From Streptomyces corallincola (GTDB lineage: Bacteria; Actinomycetota; Actinomycetes; Streptomycetales; Streptomycetaceae), in NCBI RefSeq assembly GCF_019104725.1, contig NZ_JAHRXF010000004.1, positions 1 to 64,000 on the forward strand: a DNA stretch of 64,000 nucleotides. The letters are read 5' to 3'. The stretch's first letter is position 1. Every line of letters starts with the position of its first letter. Under the pieces are notes generated by a model. That model ran no database searches, had not been told where the DNA came from, and saw nothing but the letters and a program-made list of their open reading frames with translations. The position numbers and the translations under genes are program-made. This document shows, in pieces, positions 59,898 to 64,000 of the stretch.

Positions 59898-60202
59898 GGA
59901 CGACTCCGCCGGGACCCGCCGCCTGAGCAGCGTGCGCTTGGAGGCCCCCGGGGGGCGAGGGCCGGGACGCCGCGCCCCGGGGGGGGCGAGGGTCGGGACG
60001 CCGCGTCCCGGACCGTACCCGCCGGACACCGCCAGGCCGACAACTCCCGTCCCGGCCGAGCCGATCCACTCCGCCGTGCCGCGCAGAAGCGCCGCACAGA
60101 AGCAGCGCGCCCCACATCACACCGGCGCCCCCGACACACCGGCGCCGGGTGCCCCGAAGGCACCCGGCGCCGTTCACCCCCCGAACTGCGGGACCAGGGC
60201 CC
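59898..60202. repeat. Convergent intergenic region: direct repeat and perfect terminator
   Basis: Two GC-rich units of about 30 bp (59946-59974 and 59975-60005), ending GGGACGCCGCG, stand in tandem. Further on, CGGCGCCGGGTGCC (60140-60153) and GGCACCCGGCGCCG (60159-60172) form a perfect 14-bp stem with loop CCGAA, a bidirectional terminator for the AlkZ-like gene and the convergent small gene. Confidence 0.75.
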
Positions 60203-60517
60203 TCACCGGTTGTAGCGCATGAACGCCCGCACCATGTGGCACGTCGTCGGGGACGGCGGGTGGATGCCGACGGTGGCGGCGGTGGTGCGGATGGTCTCGT
60301 CACGGGCCTGGTCGGGGAGATAGACGCCGGAGTCGAGGAGGGCTATGGCCAGCCGCATGGCCTTGAGACGGCGGTTGTGGCGGACGTACCACTCACGGGG
60401 CCGACCGGCGGGCAGCGGGCGCTTGGGCTCCGGAGCGTACGGCGAGTCCAGCGGGACGGGCCGACGGGCAGTGGACTGGGTGGGCAGCGGCTTGGGCTTC
60501 AGGGCGGCAGCGGGCAC
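60203..60517 (-). CDS. Conserved hypothetical protein (about 104 aa)
   Basis: A basic 104-residue protein with a Pro-rich N-terminal third and a helical C-terminus (REWYVRHNRRLKAMRLAIALLDSGVYLPDQARDETIRTTAATVGIHPPSP). It is not assigned to a family. The start is decided by the ribosome site: AGGAGG directly abuts the ATG at 60523 (no spacer), so the in-frame GTG at 60517, 6 nt further, is the proper start. It is divergent from the ArsC-like gene. DNA or RNA binding is possible from its charge only. Confidence 0.7.
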   Translation of the reverse strand: MPAAALKPKPLPTQSTARRPVPLDSPYAPEPKRPLPAGRPREWYVRHNRRLKAMRLAIALLDSGVYLPDQARDETIRTTAATVGIHPPSPTTCHMVRAFMRYNR

Positions 60518-60749
60518 GGGCATCCTCCTGTCGCGGCGGGAAACCTCCGGACACCCCGGCGCTTCCCTCGAACATTACGTCAATTCTACCGCTCCCCACT
60601 GACAATCGGGGAGCCGTTGAGCCCCGTCGAAATACCCTTTGAGCAGCCACTTTCCCACCAGCCACCCATGTTTCACCCCCACTCGAAGAGGGCTCGACCA
60701 AATCGAACACCAGCCGCCTTCGACGCCCCGCGTCCCCTACCGTGGCCGC

Positions 60750-61109
60750 ATGGAAATCTGGATCAACCCCGCCTGCTCCAAGTGCCGCAGCGCCCTCACG
60801 ATCCTCGACGCCGAGGGTGCCGAATACACCGTCCGCCGCTATCTGGAGGACGTGCCCGGTGAGGGTGAGATCAGGGACGTCCTCACGCGCCTCGGTCTGG
60901 AGCCGTGGGACATCGTCCGCACCCAGGAGGTGGCGGCGAAGGAACTCGGGCTGAAGTCGTGGGCGCGGGACGCGGAGACGCGGGACCGGTGGATCACCGC
61001 CCTCGCCGAGCACCCCAAGCTGATCCAGCGCCCCATCATCACCGCCGCCGACGGCACCGCCCTGGTCGCCCGCAGCGAGGAGGCCGTACGGGAGGCGCTG
61101 TCCCGGTAG
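60750..61109 (+). CDS. ArsC-family (Spx/arsenate reductase-like) protein
   Basis: A 119-residue thioredoxin-fold protein with NPACSKCRSAL (CxxC at residues 9-12) and the ArsC-type LIQRPIIT motif. Classical glutaredoxin-coupled ArsC has a single active Cys followed by Arg spacing; the CxxC here is typical of actinobacterial ArsC-like proteins with unproven arsenate activity. No ars genes are near. TACCGT (60738-60743) is 6 nt before the ATG, a leaderless start. Confidence 0.88.
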   Translation: MEIWINPACSKCRSALTILDAEGAEYTVRRYLEDVPGEGEIRDVLTRLGLEPWDIVRTQEVAAKELGLKSWARDAETRDRWITALAEHPKLIQRPIITAADGTALVARSEEAVREALSR

Positions 61110-61355
61110 CGGCGCCACGGCGCAGGGCAACACGGCGCGGGCCACGACCAAGGGGGCTGTGCGCCAAGGGGGTTCGTGGACCAAGAGAGTTCGTGGACCA
61201 AGAGAGTTCGTGGACCTGGGTGGGCATGTCAGCGGGTGCGCCAACTCCCCTGTGACGTACGTTACTTGAGAGGAATCTCGGCACGGGCTGAGCATCCGCG
61301 CCGGGAGGCCCGTACATAGCGGCGTACGCACCCCCCAACATCTCAGGAGGCGCGC
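61110..61355 (+). promoter_or_regulatory. Tandem-repeat and promoter region of the Gln/Gly-rich secreted protein
   Basis: A 17-bp unit GTTCGTGGACCAAGAGA occurs twice perfectly (61172-61188, 61189-61205) and partly a third time (61206-61216). Downstream, GTGACGTACGTTAC (61252-61265) is a palindrome with one mismatched pair, resembling the GTG-N6-GNCAC form of actinobacterial Crp sites. AGGAGG precedes the ATG at 61356. Confidence 0.5.
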
Positions 61356-62090
61356 ATGTCGCGCAGGCGGACCCTCGGCCCCAAGAAGAAGCTCGCGCTG
61401 CTGGTCGGCGCGGCGGCGGTGGCGGGCGGCGGTGCCTTCGCGGTGGCGACCACCTCGAACGCCGCGAGCCCCGAGGGCGCCAAGACGCTTTCAGCGGGCG
61501 ACTCGACCGTCTGCCAGGGCCTCGCCAGCGCCCTCGGCAACAACCAGAGGTTCATCGAGGGCCAGAAGACCGCCCCGGACGCGCAGTCCTCGGCGCGCAT
61601 CGCCAACCGCGAGGCCGTCATCGAGCAGATCAAGGTCCAGCAGAAGGCGTCCGGCTGCACTGTCGGCCAGTCCGACCAGGCAGGTCAGGCACAGGGGCAA
61701 GGTCAGGCACAGGGGCAGAACTCCCAGGCGGGGCAGGCAGGGCAGGCGGGCCAGGCCGGGCAGGGTGGCGCGCAGGCCGGGCAGCAGGCAGGTGGTGCCC
61801 AGCAGGGCGGCAACGGCAACGCGGGCGGCGGCGCCGCCTCCGGTCAGCAGGTCTGCAACGGCTCCACCATCACCCTCTCCGGCGAGGCGGGCGCCCCGGC
61901 CGCGTCCAGCAACCAGTTCCCGGCGGGTACGACGCTGAAGGTCACCAACCTGGACAACAACAAGTCCACGACGGTCAAGGTGACCTCGGTGTCCGGGAGT
62001 TGTGCGCTCCTCAACAACGCGGCCTTCGAACAGGTCCGTGAGCCGGGCAAGTTCCTGATCCGGCGCGCGCTGATCGAGAAGATCGGCTGA
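61356..62090 (+). CDS. Secreted protein with Gln/Gly-rich repeat and C-terminal beta domain
   Basis: The 244-residue product has a basic start (MSRRRTLGPKKKLALL) and signal peptide, cleaved near NAA-SP. A helical segment (about 40-100) with two Cys is followed by a low-complexity stretch of Gln, Ala and Gly (residues 107-165; GQAGQAGQ-type repeats) and a beta-rich C-terminal domain (GTTLKVTNLDNNKSTTVKV...GSCALLNNAAFEQV) resembling RlpA-like double-psi barrels. It may be a wall or matrix protein. AGGAGG precedes the ATG. Confidence 0.8.
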   Translation: MSRRRTLGPKKKLALLVGAAAVAGGGAFAVATTSNAASPEGAKTLSAGDSTVCQGLASALGNNQRFIEGQKTAPDAQSSARIANREAVIEQIKVQQKASGCTVGQSDQAGQAQGQGQAQGQNSQAGQAGQAGQAGQGGAQAGQQAGGAQQGGNGNAGGGAASGQQVCNGSTITLSGEAGAPAASSNQFPAGTTLKVTNLDNNKSTTVKVTSVSGSCALLNNAAFEQVREPGKFLIRRALIEKIG

Positions 62091-62491
62091 CGGCGGAGCG
62101 GGGCCGGTGAGAACCGCCGGGGGCGGACGGTCGGGCAAGGGCCGCCCGCCCCCGGTACCCCACGAGGCGGATGCGTGAAGGGCGCCCACCGCACGGCGGG
62201 GGCGCCCTTCCGCATGCCCGACCGCACGACGGCGAGCGCCTCTCGGGCATGCCCGGCCGCACAAGGGCGAGCGCCCCTTTCCGCAGCCCGGATGCTCCCC
62301 CGGCACCCCCATGTCCGCATACCGAGACACCTTTTCGGCCATCTCCATCCCCGCCGAGCCCCTGATCAGCGGCTCTTTCCCCTCTCACCCAGCGCCGCAT
62401 CCCGCACCGCCCCCGCCGCTTCCCGCCACTTCCCGTCCACGCAGTGAGAGACCTCTCCTCCCCCGCGCCGCTGTCTGCTTCAATTGACCGC
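62091..62491. repeat. Intergenic region with terminator and 35-bp tandem repeat
   Basis: GAAGGGCGCCC and GGGCGCCCTTC (within 62172-62214) form a strong hairpin terminator. Directly after, a 32-bp sequence at 62212-62243 is repeated at 62247-62278 (35-bp period, a few differences). The rest, to 62480, is pyrimidine-rich with no coding signal that I trust. Confidence 0.7.
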
Positions 62492-62614
62492 ATGGCCGGC
62501 TATCAGCAGCGCACCACGACGGGGCGCCACGACCTTGAGCCGTTCTGGCCGTCCCGTCAGCACCACGACTTCGACCGTGTGTGTCGCCCCGCGAGGAACG
62601 CGCGGGCCCTCTAA
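62492..62614 (+). CDS. Candidate 40-codon small ORF upstream of the winged-helix regulator
   Basis: ATG 62492 to TAA 62614 encodes 40 residues starting MAGYQQRTTTGRHDLEPFWP. About 35 of 40 third positions are G or C, and the composition (His, Asp, Phe, Trp, Tyr, Gln) is unlike the Arg/Pro/Ala shadow frames, so it looks coding. TTCAAT (62479-62484) lies 7 nt upstream, suggesting a leaderless start. No signal peptide or membrane helix. It ends 120 nt before the regulator gene and could be an independent peptide or a leader controlling it. Confidence 0.6.
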   Translation: MAGYQQRTTTGRHDLEPFWPSRQHHDFDRVCRPARNARAL

Positions 62615-62734
62615 AGCCGTATACCCCCGGCCTTCGGCCAGCGCGAATCGACGTACGTCCTCCGGCGCGCCCGACCACGAATCGTGGCCGCCGCTCTGCC
62701 CGACGAACTCCTCGCGCGAAAGAGCTGACCTCTC

Positions 62735-63379
62735 ATGGCGACCACACGTACTTTCCCGACCGCCGCACGCACCACGGGCGCGACCCGCGCCGCAGCCGCA
62801 CCGCCGCTCGCCGCTCCCGCCGCCTCCGCCACCGTCGGCGCACGGCACCGGCTGCGGGCCGTGGACCGGGACGAGGTGGTGGACCTCGCGGAGTTCCTCC
62901 CGCCGGGTGCCACCTGGCTGCCCGCGCCCCAGCACATCCTGCCCGCGCTGCCCGGCCGCCCCGCGATGGTCGGCTATCTGGTGCTCGTCCCGGCCGACCA
63001 GCAGCCGCCGTTCCTGCCGGTTGCCGTCCCGGACGCCCCGGCAGACGACGTGACCCCCGCCGACCGCGCCACCGCCACCGGCGGCGACACCCTCGTCCGC
63101 ATCGACAGCGACCGCCGCATCGCCCATGTGGACGGCCGCGAACTCGACCTCACCTACCTGGAGTTCGAGCTGCTCGCCCATCTGGTCGCGCATCCGCACC
63201 GGGTGCACACCCGCGACCAGCTGGTCACCACGGTGTGGGGCTACGGCCACGTCGGTGACGGCCGCACCGTGGACGTCCACGTGGCCCGGCTGCGCCGCAA
63301 GCTGGGCGCCGAACACCGCCGTACGATCCAGACGGTACGGCGTGTGGGGTACAAGTACGCCCCGCAGAAAGGCCGTTGA
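62735..63379 (+). CDS. Orphan winged-helix (OmpR/PhoB-type) transcriptional regulator
   Basis: The 214-residue product has a disordered Ala/Thr-rich N-terminus, a middle domain (RAVDRDEVVDLAEFLPPGATWLPAP...MVGYLVLVPADQQPPF) and a C-terminal Trans_reg_C winged helix (LDLTYLEFELLAHLVAHPHRVHTRDQLVTTVWGYGH...VDVHVARLRRKLG). It lacks the phosphoacceptor receiver domain, and no kinase is near, so it is probably controlled by another signal. No strong ribosome site precedes ATG 62735. Confidence 0.88.
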   Translation: MATTRTFPTAARTTGATRAAAAPPLAAPAASATVGARHRLRAVDRDEVVDLAEFLPPGATWLPAPQHILPALPGRPAMVGYLVLVPADQQPPFLPVAVPDAPADDVTPADRATATGGDTLVRIDSDRRIAHVDGRELDLTYLEFELLAHLVAHPHRVHTRDQLVTTVWGYGHVGDGRTVDVHVARLRRKLGAEHRRTIQTVRRVGYKYAPQKGR

Positions 63380-63473
63380 ACACGCCCCACTCCAACACCT
63401 CTGCTCGTAAGCCCCGTCCGCCCTCGGCTGACACCACCGCGCCACCCGACCCGCACCCGGCACGCTCGTCCGC

Positions 63474-64000
63474 ATGAGACTTCTCGTACTGGGCGGAACG
63501 GAGTTCGTGGGCCGGGCCGTGGTGGAGGCCGCGCTCGGGCAGGGCTGGGAGGTGACCGTCCTGCACCGGGGCAGGCACCCGGCGCCGGAGGGCGTGACCG
63601 TGCTGCACGGCGACCGGACCGCCCCGGACGGCCTGGCCGACCTCGCCGCCCACCCCGCCAACTGGGATGCGGTGCTGGACACTTGGTCGGCCGGACCGCG
63701 CCCGGTACGGGACGCGGCCCGGCTGCTGCGGGAGCGCGCGGCACGGTACGTGTACGTCTCCAGCCGCTCGGTCTACGCCTGGCCCTGGCCCTCTCTCGGC
63801 CCCACCTCCGGGGACGGGGCGACGGTCACGGGCGCCTCACCCGACGCCGGTCCCACCGACTACGCCCGCGACAAACGCGGCGCCGAACTCGCCGTCGAGT
63901 CGGAGTTCGGCGCGGACCGCACGGTGCTGGCCCGCGCCGGGCTGATCCTCGGGCCCTACGAGAACGTGGGCCGCCTGCCCTGGTGGCTGGCCCGGATCGC
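63474..64000 (+). CDS. NAD-dependent epimerase/reductase (3' end beyond window)
   Basis: At least 175 residues of an SDR-fold protein: LLVLGGTEFVGRAVVEAAL dinucleotide motif, then DYARDKRGAELAVE, an atypical YxxxK (Tyr and Lys), and LARAGLILGPYENVGRLPWWLARI. It resembles isoflavone-reductase/mRNA-binding-like epimerases of actinobacteria. The reading frame is open at base 64000, so the gene is incomplete here. ATG 63474 has no ribosome site; CACGCT 7 nt upstream might be a weak leaderless -10. Confidence 0.85.
   Translation, partial: MRLLVLGGTEFVGRAVVEAALGQGWEVTVLHRGRHPAPEGVTVLHGDRTAPDGLADLAAHPANWDAVLDTWSAGPRPVRDAARLLRERAARYVYVSSRSVYAWPWPSLGPTSGDGATVTGASPDAGPTDYARDKRGAELAVESEFGADRTVLARAGLILGPYENVGRLPWWLARI

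Noticed and set aside
62011..62493. A 160-codon minus-strand open frame over the 62-kb intergenic region
   Set aside because: It is antisense to the end of the secreted protein gene and to a tandem repeat, has Arg/Gly-rich composition and no start signals.
1..64000. Prophage, integrated plasmid or biosynthetic gene cluster
   Set aside because: No integrase, transposase, phage structural, PKS or NRPS gene is present; gene content is conserved core.
1..64000. tRNA, rRNA genes or CRISPR arrays
   Set aside because: No cloverleaf with CCA-type ends, no rRNA-like sequence and no regularly spaced repeats with unique spacers were seen by eye. A tRNAscan or CRISPR finder run would be decisive.

Overview
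The window is high-GC actinobacterial chromosome, almost certainly Streptomyces. GC-rich third positions create long antisense shadow ORFs, many starts are GTG, and the gene set and order (ctaCDF, nadA, pspA, pepA-lpd-sucB-aceE, lipB-lipA-glnA) match the conserved Streptomyces core. I saw no rRNA, tRNA, CRISPR array, integrase or transposase gene. About 57 genes are supported, the last one cut by the window edge.

Layout. (1) 1-4.6 kb: an L,D-transpeptidase lipoprotein and the cytochrome oxidase genes ctaC-ctaD-ctaF. (2) 4.9-11.3 kb: a cysteine desulfurase/TusA fusion, an adenosine-kinase-like PfkB kinase, an unknown membrane-anchored protein, an ErpA-type Fe-S carrier and quinolinate synthase NadA, giving a sulfur/Fe-S/NAD theme. 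(3) 11.4-18 kb, minus strand: pspA, pspAA, a histidine kinase, a NarL-type regulator and an RND exporter, which look like an envelope-stress module. (4) 18-30 kb: a DUF3043 protein, a CmoM-like methyltransferase, an HtrA-like lipoprotein protease, dispersed cobalamin genes (MBL-cobU fusion, cobT, cobS), a DUF2156 membrane protein and a secreted Agd3-like polysaccharide deacetylase candidate.

(5) 30.7-39.6 kb: pepA, dihydrolipoamide dehydrogenase, the two-lipoyl-domain E2, a GntR/FCD regulator and the homodimeric E1 AceE. These form a 2-oxo-acid dehydrogenase block, and both the regulator and aceE carry palindromes over their promoters. (6) 39.7-48.5 kb: a WYL regulator, DUF4240, a PGRP amidase, a MarP-like membrane protease, a GNAT enzyme next to a MITE-like inverted-repeat element, a TIGR01777 epimerase, an FAD oxidoreductase and an HTH-TPR regulator. 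(7) 48.8-54.3 kb: lipB-lipA (lipoylation of the E2 subunits), DUF4191, RDD and glnA with a textbook double GlnR box. (8) 54.3-64 kb: a tiny Tyr/Asn-rich secreted peptide, a HEAT-repeat protein, htpX-pspAB (a distal partner of the pspA module), an AlkZ-like protein, an ArsC-family protein, a Gln/Gly-rich secreted protein, an orphan winged-helix regulator preceded by a 40-codon small ORF, and a truncated epimerase.

Recurring features are leaderless starts (a TAnnnT hexamer 6-8 nt before the start codon, seen at about a dozen genes), strong perfect-stem terminators between convergent genes, and short tandem repeats in intergenic DNA. The best leads for something undescribed are the 40-codon small ORF at 62492, the Tyr/Asn-rich secreted peptide with a long structured leader, the aceE and GntR operators, the MBL-CobU fusion and the psp/two-component/RND module. 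None has been tested by database search here; family names come from recognised motifs.
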